A DNA stretch of 64,000 bases from Vitellaria paradoxa (Eukaryota > Streptophyta > Magnoliopsida > Ericales > Sapotaceae), in NCBI GenBank assembly GCA_019916065.1, contig CM034237.1, forward strand, positions 42,452,485 through 42,516,484, written 5' to 3'. Made by a program: the position numbers and the translations under genes. Under the pieces are notes generated by a model, which saw only the letters and a list, made by a program, of their open reading frames with translations, searched no databases and was not told the origin of the DNA. Of the stretch, positions 1-11,169 are shown one piece after another. Position 1 is the stretch's first letter. Every line of letters begins with the position of its first letter.

Positions 1-82
1 GTTATTTCATGTGTGTGTGTGTGTTTTTATATATATCTGTACAGTATCCCATTGATTGATGTATTTGTCCTCGGACACGCAG

Positions 83-2926
83 GATGTCAGCAAAATTCGA
101 CAAGTTCCTGATCATCAGGTTTCCTAATTTATTTATTTATTTTTCTTCTTTTTCCAATTACATGGTCACATCTTTTTTACTTTTTTTGGAAGGGAAGATT
201 ATTTCAATATTGTTTTTTGGGTATCAAGTGTTGTCAATTGTTGACTGATTTGGGTCTTTAATTTGTTTATTCTTTCGAAGGAGGCTTTTGTGGACCCTGC
301 GCGTGATGAGAGTTTGATATTTGAGCTCTTAGATCTGAAGCCTGATGTTGCTGATAATGGAAGTGCCGCTTGGTTTCTTGGGGACCTTGCCACAGAGCAA
401 GCTGCTGAGGGAGCTGTGGTAACTGATCAGCATTCACCTTCCTTTTTTTCCCCTTCTGGTTTCTTAAAAAATGTGATGCCTAAATAATTTTGGGGGCTTT
501 CGTTTTTGTACTTGCCTAAATAGGATGGTAGTGCTTTAGAAAGCATGCATACTCGCATCATTTGAAAAACTAGAAGTAGTGGTGTCTAGAATTCATATTG
601 AGTTGATTCGTCTGTCGGAGAAAGATATCTTCAACTTTAGTGTTTTGTATGGAAAACTTGAGCTGGTGGGAAAAATGGTTTGAAGATGTGTTATTACAGG
701 TTCGTTTGGTGCGATGTAAAATGCCGAAATTTTAAAAATCTTTGAAAATCTCTAAAAATTATTCACTTTTTGTTTTATTATACGAATTACGAACTCACAA
801 ATTATCTCACTTTATCTCACTTTTTGTTACTCCAAATGCCCCTGATATTTGTTGGGACAGATGGGCAATTAATATTTTCCCTTTTCAAGTTATTGGTGGA
901 CAAAGTCGTGAGGTTGGGGTGACTTTTTAAAGGATTTTGTTCTCGGGAGGTAATCATGGGAGAGTTGGAGATGCATACAAAGGGGGAGGAAAGATGAAGG
1001 TTGTGGGCACCTGCCTTGTTATGTATATAGAAGCAGAATAGAATATTGTCCTTCCTCATTTACCCGTGCCCAGAGAAGTCACAGAGAAACTCTTTCTGTT
1101 TCTGTTTTAGATGCTGAATCATGTATCTGAATCTCATGTTAGTTGGAATTCATGCCAATCCAACGGCACTTTGGGCTGCTGTTTTAGTTTAATGACCTGC
1201 AGTGCTTGCTGATTGTTACTTGTGTGAAAACTTTGAGTCACAAATCATTTGGACTTCTGATATTTTACATGTGTTTCGTTGTCCATATGTTTTCTTTTCT
1301 GCTTGTAATAAACCTCATTGGCTTGTAAAGATTGCAATTTTTCACTGAATTGATTATAATATAGAAGGGGAATACTAATAAGCTTTAAGATTATGGTTTG
1401 GCACTTTCCAGAGAATCTTTTGAGTTTTCCTGTGAGCCCAGCAATTACTCAATAAACTGCTATTTTTTTTTTTTGGGGGGGGGGGGGAGGCAATGATGTT
1501 ATCTATAGCGTAGGATCGTGATATCACGAGCAGATTGTGCCTTCAAGTATTTTGGTGACTATGCGTTATGCTTTTTCGTACCTAACAACTCTTTTATTCT
1601 GTTGCTTCAGGTCATTGAGCAGTCTGAAGTGATCAAGGCTGATGGATTGTGTTTTAGAAACATGCCCGCAGTTGTTACAACTGCAGTAGGCCAGATGGTA
1701 AATGACCAATCAATTGCATGTAGAGAAGTTGCTATTAGTGAGTTTGTTTTGACTTCCCTTGTTATATATTAAATAGTATTAAATTTTGCGTCTTGATTTT
1801 GGTGGTGAATTATTGAATGAATATTTGATTGCATAGTGTTATCGTGTAAGAACTTGTAAAATTTGAATCTTTATAAGGATTAGGGAGTTTATTCGAAGAC
1901 GAGTTTATTCAAAGATTTGGAAGTGCATGTGATATGACTCATTGGTGCTTGGCTTACAGCCATGTTGCGTTTGGCCATAATCCGCTTCCACATAACGTAG
2001 TCCCTGTTCATTTCCTACACTTATTCTTACAGAGTGGCCCCCTTTTTCCATAGTGGAGTTTTGGCATGCCTCCTTTTCCTTTGCTTATTCATCCATCCAT
2101 CCAAGCATTGAGTTTTTTCCTTTTGTTTTTTGTTTTTGTTTGTTTTGTGATATTATCTTCACGTTTGGTGGGACTAGTCCTTCAGAGTCCCTAACCTGTC
2201 CTACTAGAACTACGAGTTAAATAATTCTGAGAGGGTTCAAACCGATGAACTTTACTTCAATTGCAGATATCTTATTGCTAAACTACCATTGTGTGTTGAT
2301 AAGGTAAAAATTTAATTGACATGGTAAAGACAAACATTGTGACATATAAAATGTATCTACAAACGTGCAAGTCGAACAGGAAACGACAATGAGACATGTT
2401 TGAAATTCATGGCTGGTGTTTTGTTGTCTTGGATTTATTATCCTTTTTGAGTAGGTAGTATCTTGTTGAGATGAATCATAATTGGAAAATTCAACAATAT
2501 GCATTTGGACTGTTTTATGATCAATAACTTGTCAAATTGGAAAAAGAGAAAAGTGACTTTATAAGATGGCTTTAGGTCTAGTCACAATATATGATAATTT
2601 TTGGTAGTCAAGAAACAAGTCCATATGATGATTTTCTAGAATGATTGATAAAAATAAAAATAGAAATATGACTTTCGAAAATGATGACGTTGAGAGCGGA
2701 GGGAGAGGAAGAAAATAGAGAAGTTAATTGTTCCTTAAATGCGTTCCTAAGAAATTTTGTATGGCCTATTACAACTTATGAGATAGCTCTAGTAAATTTA
2801 TGTAATGAATTGGTTGCTGGCTCGGGATGGTCGGGGATGAACTAGAGGTTTTACCTACTAGGAATAATGCGAAGTGCTGTTAATGACAAAAGTCATCGGA
2901 GATGATTGGGGTGAACCTAAGGTAGT

Positions 2927-2973
<47 letters not shown>

Positions 2974-5553
2974 ACATGTACACGAGCCGAAGTTTAGGTT
3001 GCGGTGAAGGATTGAATTAATGTGTTGTAAGGTTGATGGAGGAGATTGTATAGGAGAAGGATCACACTATGGAGACTAGTGAGGCGATAATTTGGTTAGG
3101 TAATGTTGTCATCTTTTGTGCAATTGGGCATTACAAAGAGTGTGATCATTTAATATAGGTGAATAAGCTATGGTGGGTATATCTTATATTGTTTCTCTTC
3201 CTAGATCTAGAGAGTCTCAAAGAGTCCCCAAATTTTAGTCACCAAATTGGTAGGGGAGGGGAAGGGGACACCCTAGGGGTATTTATGGGTGGAAGGTACT
3301 CTTGGAGGGTTTTCTTAGGCCCTACTACATATGGTAAGTCTCTTATAGAAAGTGTGGAGACATTAAATTTTGATGGAAATGGGTAGATTTCTTGGTCATG
3401 ATGGGACAGAATAGTTAGAGAGTGTCGCAATATTAGGCGTCAGTTATTTCAATACTAAGTAAGATGGGCAAGATGTCATGTGTGGAGAATGGATTACCCA
3501 TATTTGCACTGTTATATTCTCCTTAGTTCTCTTCATTTGTAACCATGCTATTTGTATTCCAGGTAACTTGAAACACAAACACTTCTAAGAATGTGATATG
3601 CCCCTATTATATTGGCGCCGAACACAAGCACTCATTGGACTCTCTTTCGACATGTATTAAACATTCGTCTAAACTTTTTAATATATATATTTTTAATGTT
3701 TTAGAACTGGACGCTCTTGGAAAACATGCGTTCATCACTTAGATGCACATGAAACACATTTTTTTTTTTATTTTTGAAGAAAAAACTTGGAGTTACGTAA
3801 TAAAAAAATAGTTTGAATTACTATTTATTAGTTCCTTATTCCTTAAAATTTTTAAATTTAGAATTTTAAAGGCATAAATATTTATTTGTTTTGTGAATTT
3901 TTTTAAATGAATATAAATAAGTGATAAATATATTTTCAATATAAAGTGAATATATAGTTATTTTTTCATGTATATATATTTTTAGTATATTAGGAGAATA
4001 ATTGGTCTCGAATTATTTTTGGTTATCAGCATACACTGGATTATCCCAACTTCCTTTTGTAATTGATCCTTTGATTATAAATACAATGTGAGGGAGAGGA
4101 AGATAATTATCTCTCCCCTTTCTTTGTCTCAATCTTTCTCAACTCATATAAAGACAAACTTATTTGTTGATGTGTCCCATTCTTGTCGGCTCCTGATATT
4201 TTTAAAATTAATATATTTATCTGTCCATGTTATGTTGTATTTATATAACGTGCTCGTATGCATATCTCTGCTTCTTATTAAGGTATGCTATCTGTTTCTA
4301 ATTTCTATTAGGCCATCTCGAAGGGACGCCAAGGAAGGGAAGCACAAAATATGGTTCGGGTAAGTTTGTCTCTTGTTTTGTTTTGTTTTGTTTTTCGGGT
4401 TTGAAATATTGGTTCTGCAGGTGTATTTGGCGAATTTGCGCCTCAAGGAAGTTGGTACAGATGTTCTAATCACTGCATACGAGCCCATCATAATAAAGTA
4501 AGTATCAAGCACTATCATTTTTTTGACGAGAAATATCGCTCAAAAGTGAAGTCATGATTACAATGTTCTATCTCATTCACCAAGCGAAGTGGGTCGGAAA
4601 AAGGGGGGAAATGTGATGGACAATGCATGCTTGAATACTTTCACTGAGAAAGTTGGTTATAAAAGGATAAAGAGGGTAGGCTATTTGTTTTAGTATTTTG
4701 ACCAAGGAATCATTACCCAAGCTGGGTGGATTCATCAATTTGCACTTATTTCATCATATGATCAAAAGAAAAGATTATACTCCCCGTGCTAATTTGTTTA
4801 TATATATTAATCTTTCCAATTAAATATATAAAAAAAGGGTAACTCGGTGTACGAAACTCTCGCCTTGCACGGGGTCCGGGGAAGGGTAGGACTACAAGGG
4901 TCTACTGAACGCAGCCTTAACTTGCATTTGCAAGAGTCTGTTTCCACGACTCGAACTCGTGATCTCAGGTCACATGACGGTAACTCTTGCCGTTGCGCCA
5001 AGACTCCCATTCTTTTCCAATTAAATATATAAAAAACAAAAAGAAAAGGTGATTTATTTGAAGTTTCAAATGTTTAGGTGGCATTTGGTTTGTTTTTTTA
5101 TTTTTTGTTTTTGTTTTTTATTTTCTATTTTAAGGTCATTTGCCATTTTGCGCATTTGAAAACAAGTAAAATAGTTCAAAATGCATTTGGTCACTTGTGT
5201 TTTAAAAATTTGTTTTAGAAAATAGAAAATTAGTTTACACATGAAATAAAAAAATGGTAAAAAGTCGTTTTGAGTGTTTTCAACCCAAAATAAGAAAAAT
5301 CTCAAAACGAGAAAGATATAAGTATTTTTTGTTTCCTTGTTTTGGGATTTTAAAACATAAAACACATGAAACAGAAAATGAAAAAAAAAAAAAACAAACT
5401 AAATGCTATCTTAGCCTAATAAATATTTCCCATTTGGGAAGCTCATCGATCTAACACCACATTTTTTTTTTTTGGCCGTTTTCCTAATGTGATTGCAGCC
5501 CGCTGAGTGAAACCGCTAGCACCGTTGGTGCTGGGCCGGCTGTAGGTGAATGA
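83..5553 (+). CDS. MOG1: MOG1-type Ran-binding / Ran nucleotide release factor, 5' partial, C-terminus disrupted
   Basis: Mog1 proteins bind the GTPase Ran and influence its nucleotide state in nuclear transport. Exons read by splice sites and frame: 83-118 (DVSKIRQVPDHQ), 281-418 (starts EAFVDPARDESL, contains DNGSAAWFLGDLATEQ), 1611-1697 (VIEQSEV, FRNMPAVVTTAVGQM), 4312-4359 (AISKGRQGREAQNMVR), 4421-4497 (VYLANLRLKEVGTDVLITAY) and 5499-5553 (NPLSETASTVGAGPAVGE, stop). All junctions are GT-AG and keep frame; 146 codons are present. The first coding exon lies left of the window. The order of blocks matches plant MOG1 as I remember it. The end is abnormal: plant homologues continue about 30 residues further. 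Here a block of about 22 residues is missing, and the family's last residues (VNDWSIFGAAA, 5546-5578) follow in another frame. The protein is therefore either truncated or the gene is decaying. Family assignment is sure; functional status is not. Confidence 0.88.
704..842. mobile_element. MITE family F2 copy in a MOG1 intron
   Basis: TTCGTTTGGTGCGATGTAAA at the left and TTACTCCAAATGCCCC at the right form degenerate inverted ends. The core ACGAATTACGAACTCACAAA is shared with the other F2 copies. It lies in the intron between MOG1 exons 281-418 and 1611-1697. Confidence 0.6.
1698..4311 (+). other. Large MOG1 intron
   Basis: Intron between the exons ending GQM and starting AIS. It opens with gtaaat and closes with ctattag. 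Contents are AT-rich, with a perfect GA tract at 2929-2972. A somewhat GC-richer stretch at 2800-3450 contains only short open frames, which I could not assign. No transposon ends were recognised. Confidence 0.7.
2929..2972. repeat. (GA)n microsatellite
   Basis: About 22 uninterrupted GA units inside the MOG1 intron; likely length-polymorphic. Confidence 0.95.
4837..5014 (-). mobile_element. Au SINE in the last MOG1 intron
   Basis: A 178-bp block of higher GC inside intron 4498-5498, read on the minus strand. It starts with a tRNA-like head (GGGAGTCTTGGCGCAAC, with the B-box GAGTTCGAGTCGTGG) and ends GTACACCGAGTTACCC, the layout I know for the angiosperm Au SINE. It is flanked by a direct repeat of about 22 bp (4814-4836 and 5015-5036), the target-site duplication. 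The paralogous intron copy near 7.76 kb lacks it. Confidence 0.85.
5077..5410. mobile_element. MITE with TTA duplication (PIF/Harbinger-like)
   Basis: A 334-bp element with imperfect terminal inverted repeats: GGTGGCATTTGGTTTGT on the left, and GATAGCATTTAGTTTGT reading in from the right. It is flanked by TTA at 5074-5076 and 5411-5413. The interior is A/T homopolymer-rich. The duplicated intron at about 7.78 kb carries the uninterrupted target, which fixes both ends. Related copies occur near 7309-7660 and 27990-28196. The superfamily is inferred from the 3-bp TTA duplication. Confidence 0.75.
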
Positions 5554-5581
5554 CTGGAGCATTTTTGGTGCTGCTGCTTGA

Positions 5582-7150
5582 CATGTTGCGATCCAAGTCA
5601 GATAGCAGGAGCAGGAGCGTTAGTTTTTGAAAAACAAAAGAGCGAGAGCGTCATTATGGCCTTTTTAAACATTTAAACATATATTTTGGATATGCTATGT
5701 GTAAAATAATATTTACCATAGAAATATATATTTGAGTTTTTTTTTTATTTTTTTTTTTATTTTATGAGTGTGAGATTTAGTCACGTGATTCTGTACGTAA
5801 ATTTTGTTCAATAATTTTATACATAATTATTGTCTTTAGAAGTAATTCATTTTAAGAATAGAGAGATCAAACATCGCGGCTATTATAGTGGTTTAGTTTG
5901 GCAAGAATTTGCATTACTCCTCAACGCATCTCTTTGAGAATTTTTCACCATCTTCTTTGAGAAGCTGCACAACTACTCGTTTGCGTGCACTAACAGAGCA
6001 TACCCGAGTTTTTTATTTTTTAATTTTTATATTTTTTCTTCAACGCTCGATACTTTTCCTTAAGTGTTTATAAAAAATTTTCCCAAAATGTTTTTTATAT
6101 GAACATTCAAAATCTTAAATCTAATACAATCCGTAAGAGAGTAGCATTTCCAATTGTGAGGTTTATATTTGTAATTGGCAATATTATTGAACAATATAAC
6201 AATTCAAACTTGTACTTTTGGGCATTTGATTCAAATATCGAAGGTATCGGTTTGAAGGTTTAGTATGATCATCTTGGAAGGTTTTTTAATACCTAAGGAG
6301 GTTGGAATTATTTTAAGAAAGTTTTTCAATACTGAAGGAGGTTGAAAATGTTTTTTAAAGTTTCAAGAAAGTTAGAAAAATTTAAAGGAAGATTTCTTAA
6401 AAGTTATTAGAAATAGGAAACTATACAATTTTATATAGATTGGATTGCTTGACTGTTTTATAAATAGAGAAATTACCTTCTCCTAGGGTCATGAAACACT
6501 TTTAGAGAGAGGAAAACATATTTTTTGTAAGCCTATAATTGACTTTTCTCAATTTAGTCAAGATAGTTTTTATTATCACAATTTTGTGTGTGAGTTCTTC
6601 AAAAGAGTTTGAATGCGTGATTGTGTTCTTCATCAAGTGTGAGTCGAGATTTTTCTTCATGTGCTAGAGAATGTGTCCATTATGATCGGTACGGCAAAGG
6701 TTAGAAGAATAGACTGTATATGCTATCATAATCCTCTTTCTAACCGTTTATAATTTATCTGAATTTTGAAAAATGTTACTTGTACATGTGAATTTTGACT
6801 AAAATAAATTTATATTATAGTTCGATCCCTAAAATTTTAAATTTAAAAACAATCGGTCTCTGTTAGAAAAACATTACCATTAGTTAATACATATAAATTT
6901 TGAGTTAAAAAAAGTTGAGTTATGAACCAACCTCTCTAAAGTTTTGTCTTTCTTTTTCCTTAATTATTATATATAATCCAAAATACGAATGTTTAAATAA
7001 TTGATCTATACATATATATAAATTTTTTCTTTACCAAATATTATTTTTAATAATAGTCAATTCAATCCAGGGAAAAAAAAAAAAAATTTTGGCCCCCCAA
7101 ACCAAAAATCCCGATTTCGCTCCTGTGTAAATTGTTGTTGTTGGCCATGA
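5582..7150. other. AT-rich intergenic DNA downstream of MOG1
   Basis: Probably includes the MOG1 3' UTR in its first few hundred bases; no clear polyadenylation signal could be singled out. The segment around 7075-7130, with a run of A followed by TTTTGGCCCCCCAAACC, resembles the end of a plant DNA transposon. Nothing else was recognised. Confidence 0.5.
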
Positions 7151-7154
7151 ATTA

Positions 7155-7875
7155 ACTCTTCCAGAAGAAAATTTGCTCAAAAGTGAAGTCTTTATATTGT
7201 TCAATCTTTCCATGCCTCGTTCACCAAACAAAGTGGGTCGGAAAAAGAGGAAATGCAAGGAACATACTAGAGTGACTAGTTGCTGCAGCGAAAAGTTGGT
7301 TTTAACGTTATTTAGGTCTATTTCGTTTGTATTACTATTTTTCATTTTTATTTTTTATTCTTTGTTTTATGTATTTTATATTTTGAAAATTTTAAAATAA
7401 AAAAAATAGAAAATATATTTGATTTGACAATTTTTGTTTTTCATGTTTTGAAATTTTCCTTATTTTGAGTTAAAAATGTTCAAAATAACTTTTTATCATT
7501 TTACAATTTTATGTGAAAAAACCCATTATCTATTTTTTAAAAGAGTAAAATAGATTTTGAAAATACAAATGACTAAATACATTTTGAGATTTTTTTTATT
7601 TTCAAAATTATTAAATGAAGAATTGATTCAAAACAGATATACCAAATAAACTATTTTAACCAAGGAATAATTGCATATATGTACACCCAAGCCGGGGTGG
7701 GTTATCAATTTGCCTTTTGCATCCATTTTATTGTATCAGTCTGTCCAAAAACAAACGTTCGATTTATTCGAAGTTTGAAATGTTTAGTCTAATAAAATAA
7801 ATATTTGCCACTTGGGAAGCTGTTGATGTAAACACTTTCCAGACTGTTTTAACAATTCCTAACAGTCCTACAATC
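7155..7875 (+). repeat. Diverged second copy of the last MOG1 intron
   Basis: Collinear with 4520-5498. Shared blocks include CTCAAAAGTGAAGTC, AAGTGGGTCGGAAAAAG, ACCAAGGAAT, ATCAATTTGC, AAATGTTTAG and TTGGGAAGCT, ending at an acceptor-like ATTGCAG (about 7874-7880). This copy lacks the Au SINE and the 5077-5410 MITE but carries its own MITE (7309-7660). No copy of the flanking MOG1 exons is recognisable on either side. Confidence 0.8.
7309..7660. mobile_element. MITE related to the 5077-5410 element
   Basis: An AT-rich insertion interrupting the duplicated intron between GTTATTTAG and CTATTTTAACC. The left end GGTCTATTTCGTTTGT and right end ACCAAATAAACT resemble the TIR of the copy at 5077. 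Exact borders are uncertain by a few bases. Confidence 0.6.
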
Positions 7876-7954
7876 CTATTGCAGTCTATACATAAACACG
7901 TCAATATAATAAAATATGATAATTTTTAAAAATATCTGTCTCATAAAATTTCAC

Positions 7955-8375
7955 GGTTAAGAATTATTTTTTTTTTCATTTAACGATTGAGATTATTTTT
8001 ATATTTTTAATTTTTCACTTAATTTTTATTTTAGTGGATCTCATCGTCATCTATATCAAGGAAAGAGATTATATAAAATCTAAATTACTAACTTAAATTT
8101 TGCTCAATTATAGTTTCTAGTAAGTTGAATCTTTCAAATTAAAGTATCATAATTTGTATTTTCTTTTACAGTGCTTATAAAAAATTAATTGGAGAGATAG
8201 ACCAAAACGCATGTAGTAATTATTAAGGTCTAAAGTTTTAGAAAAATAAAAACAAAACCCATAGATTATCATAATTTTTTTGATTTGAACTTTTTATCTA
8301 AAATTTCAACTATATAAAAAATTTAATATTAATTTTACTCAGAGTGCCGTAAACACGGATTATTACTAGTGTGTA
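7955..8375. repeat. Dispersed repeat, copy 1 (pair with 30225-30695)
   Basis: Shares long stretches with 30225-30695, for example GGTTAAGAATTATTTTTTTT, GTTGAATCTTTCAAATTAAA and GGATTATTA near the right end. No open frame, no clear terminal repeats, class unknown. Confidence 0.65.
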
Positions 8376-8714
8376 TATGTATAGCCAGGCAGTCTCAAAT
8401 CCCTTCTTCTATAGACTCTTTTTTTACACGTTACTTGCATTGAAGTGTTGGAAAGTTCTTAATATGGATCTCTTAGCCATTATTGGGTCTGCTAATTAAT
8501 AACGTGTGCGATGGATCACTTTCAATTTCAATTTCAATTGTGCTTTGGTAATTGGTTCCTTGTGTGAATGATTAATTAGTTTCTTTTCTGAAACGTGTAG
8601 TGTTAATAATGTTGAGTGACCAATTGATCAGTGCTAGTTTTGGGAAGGGCGATTGGATCTCAAGAGCCGGGGGCTAATTTTTTAAGGCAAGGGTAATCTA
8701 TATCCAACCATGCA

Positions 8715-9040
8715 ACTCCAATGGGTTAGATGGGATGGTCTTAGACTGGGACTTAGGGGCTTACCACCCTAAGGTCTCAAGTTCAAGTCTCTTCTCTAGC
8801 AAAAACTTGTGGCCAGCCTCTTGGGCGCAAAGCGTAAGCGTAGTAAAGATTGGTAGGACGGGCCTCCTTGGCTGGACGAACCGTATCTAGTTCTTGGGTG
8901 TGGGTCCGACTCCCCGCCGCTACGCGAGTTCGCAATTGACCGCTATACATGTTGAGGGGCCGGTATGTGTGACACAAACTAAAAGAGATTCACTCTCTAG
9001 GGGTTTAACCTAGGGAGTAAATCTCTCGAGGTTAAATCCT
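8715..9040 (+). mobile_element. tRNA-derived SINE, family B copy 1
   Basis: A 326-bp GC-rich element with a tRNA-like head; the B-box-like GTCTCAAGTTCAAGTCTC lies near 8773-8791. The tail is CTCGAGGTTAAATCC. It is flanked by a perfect 16-bp direct repeat, TATATCCAACCATGCA, at 8699-8714 and 9041-9056. It is over 85% similar by eye to the reversed copy at 36703-37033. Confidence 0.85.
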
Positions 9041-9256
9041 TATATCCAACCATGCATAAGTATTAAAACTGCAGATAGGAACTGTCCTTTTCAACGAAGA
9101 TCCAAGCACACATATAAGTGAATAGACTTTGATTTTGTCACTCTTATTTTGGAGGGCCTTTCTGTTTTTTTTGCTTCACTAAAAAAGTACATGACCTCCC
9201 ACTTTGCTTAAAGAAGTCCTTTATCTCTGATAAAGTCCTAATGATGGAATGGCAAA

Positions 9257-9259
<3 letters not shown>

Positions 9260-9288
<29 letters not shown>
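9260..9288. repeat. (GA)n microsatellite
   Basis: Uninterrupted GA tract in intergenic DNA. Confidence 0.95.
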
Positions 9289-9290
<2 letters not shown>

Positions 9291-9679
9291 GGACCAATCT
9301 TCTTTTGTTTTTGTGAAAGGTGTGGTCCTTATATATCCACACTCTTTTAAGTGTTCTGAGTGCTTTGCCAAACGTATATCAGAGATATTTTGGCGTGGAG
9401 CGGGCCAAATCATTTGTTTTTATGACCCCCGGCTTAAATCATTTGTTAGGCTAGGTTTGGAGTGTTAATGGGCTTCGTGCTGAAGTTAGGATTTTAACCT
9501 TAGAACCGGACCAAATTATTTGAGCTCAATTCGTGTTTAAGCTATTAAAAATTCGTAAAAATTAATTAGCTCATTATGACATCAAATCAAATTTTTACAA
9601 AATTTTAATATGCGAGAAATTTTAATTTACGATTAAATTTAGTTTGATAAACTTAATTGTATAAAACAAAAAATAAGCT

Positions 9680-9898
9680 AGTCCCCGCGGTATAGCCTAG
9701 TGGTCAAAAAGTTTTCCGTCAAAATCGTAAATTCGGAATGGCGAGGGTTCGAATCGTGCTGGGAGTATCGCGACTTAAACGGTGGAATGCCTTGGGTCGG
9801 GCCGCTTTCCCCTCAGTTTATTTATCGACTACGCGGATCGTTGAGGTCTGCAATAAATCCATGGGGTTCTAGGTTAACCAAAAAAAAAAAAAAAAAAA
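9680..9898 (+). mobile_element. tRNA-derived SINE with poly-A tail, family D
   Basis: The RNA polymerase III A box is TATAGCCTAGTGGTC (9691-9705) and the B box GGTTCGAATC (9746-9755). A tRNA-unrelated body of about 130 bp follows, then a run of about 18 A. The GC-rich body stands out from AT-rich flanks. The target duplication is short and unclear (AAGCT on both sides). Family not assigned. Confidence 0.8.
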
Positions 9899-10434
9899 GC
9901 TGAACTTGATTAAAAAAACTCATTTAAAATTTGTGAAAATGTAACAAATTTAAATACATGTTCAAACTCAACCATGTTTTCAAATTTAACTCGGATAATC
10001 TACTGTATTAGATCACTTGTTATGGTCTTTTACTTATGTTATTTTGATAGATGCTATTCTTTTACTGTCTAAATTGCTATGTTTGATTGATGAATATAAA
10101 TTAAAATTTCATTATTTTAATTACGAAAGTTGAAAGTCCTTCACATTTTCGATAATGAGAGGATAAGTAATAATATATAATTAGATAGAACACGAGATTA
10201 ATTTTTTAAGTGATTTTTTATTTTTTTTTTGATGAAATATGAATGATGTTATAACATGATGTGTTTTGAACATTTGAATTTTAATAAAGAAACTAATCAT
10301 TACATGAGTGATATATAACTCCACCCTCTAATATTGGTATTGAATATTTTTTATTTTAAAAATAAATAATAATAAACACCAATATCTAAACACGAAATAT
10401 AATGATCCTCGAAATAACTAATCCAAGTTTCGTT

Positions 10435-10590
10435 TGGAGTGATATAAAATTCTAAAAAACAATGAAAAATATTAAAAAATTCTAAAATTTATTTACTTTT
10501 TATCTCGTTGTATAAATTACGAACTCACAAATTATCTCACTTTATCTCATTTTATCTTATTTTTTATCATTTCAAACGCACTCCTAATAT
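10435..10590. mobile_element. MITE family F2 copy
   Basis: Begins CGTTTGGAGTGATATAAAAT and ends ATCATTTCAAACGCACTCC. The core TAAATTACGAACTCACAAAT followed by repeated ATCTCACTTT is shared with 704-842, 20440-20572, 48093-48228, 49384-49715 and 52562-52703. Confidence 0.65.
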
Positions 10591-10599
10591 ATCATCTAC

Positions 10600-10986
10600 C
10601 CCAATCAAACTGACATGAGTGATAGGTACCATTTCTTTGTGCAGTAGCAACTATTTCTATGGGCACTGGGATAGCGTTGAGTGAGGAATACAATTAGAAG
10701 GGTTCGGAAACTAGCTACCATAACCGGGCCAGGATTTCATTTGCCAGATAGATTTGATATGATACATTGGGTTTGTCATCTTTTGGTGGCTATTAGAATG
10801 ACTTGAACAGAGAGATGTGGACAATAAAATGAGCTATTGCCATGTTGCTATGCAAGGGATTCTCTTCTTAGGTTTGCTTCAATTATATTTGCAGATTGAA
10901 CTGATGTAGCTTTGTCTGCTTTCGTCTGAAAACTACATACGGGCTACCTGCTTGAAAACTCCCCTGCTCCAACCCATCATCCTTCC

Positions 10987-11028
<42 letters not shown>

Positions 11029-11165
11029 GGGTGTTCCCCCAAGCAAAACCCTACAAAATAGCTCAATTTCAACTTCAACCAAATCCAAGATTCCAAAATT
11101 TTATTGATGGAGCCAAGTCCTTTGCACATGGGTGGGTACGTTCGAGGTTAGCACTTGTGAATAAT
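10600..11165 (+). other. Unique, more balanced-composition segment with a (CT)n leader-like tract
   Basis: Unlike its surroundings this stretch is not AT-saturated and matches no repeat elsewhere in the window. A (CT)n tract (10989-11025) is followed by a leader-like sequence, then ATG at 11107 opening MEPSPLHMGGYVRG before a stop. A GTTAG follows that could be a splice donor. It might be the 5' end of an unannotated transcript; nothing proves transcription. Confidence 0.25.
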
Positions 11166-11169
11166 TTCA

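Noticed and set aside
3159..3386. Open frame of 75 codons in the large MOG1 intron
   Set aside because: No homology recognised and no splice sites linking it to MOG1; likely chance in a less AT-rich patch.
8601..8677. A possible MOG1 terminal exon encoding ...SASFGKGDWISRAGG with compatible phase
   Set aside because: The similarity to the MOG1 C-terminus is weak, and the real remnant (VNDWSIFGAAA) is found directly at 5546-5578.
9680..9898. Functional tRNA gene suggested by A and B boxes
   Set aside because: No cloverleaf with a proper acceptor stem; poly-A tail and body mark it as a SINE. The same reasoning applies to the other tRNA-like elements.
10645..10699. Another acceptor-like site and short frame considered as the MOG1 last exon
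   Set aside because: No resemblance to the MOG1 C-terminus; the same argument applies.
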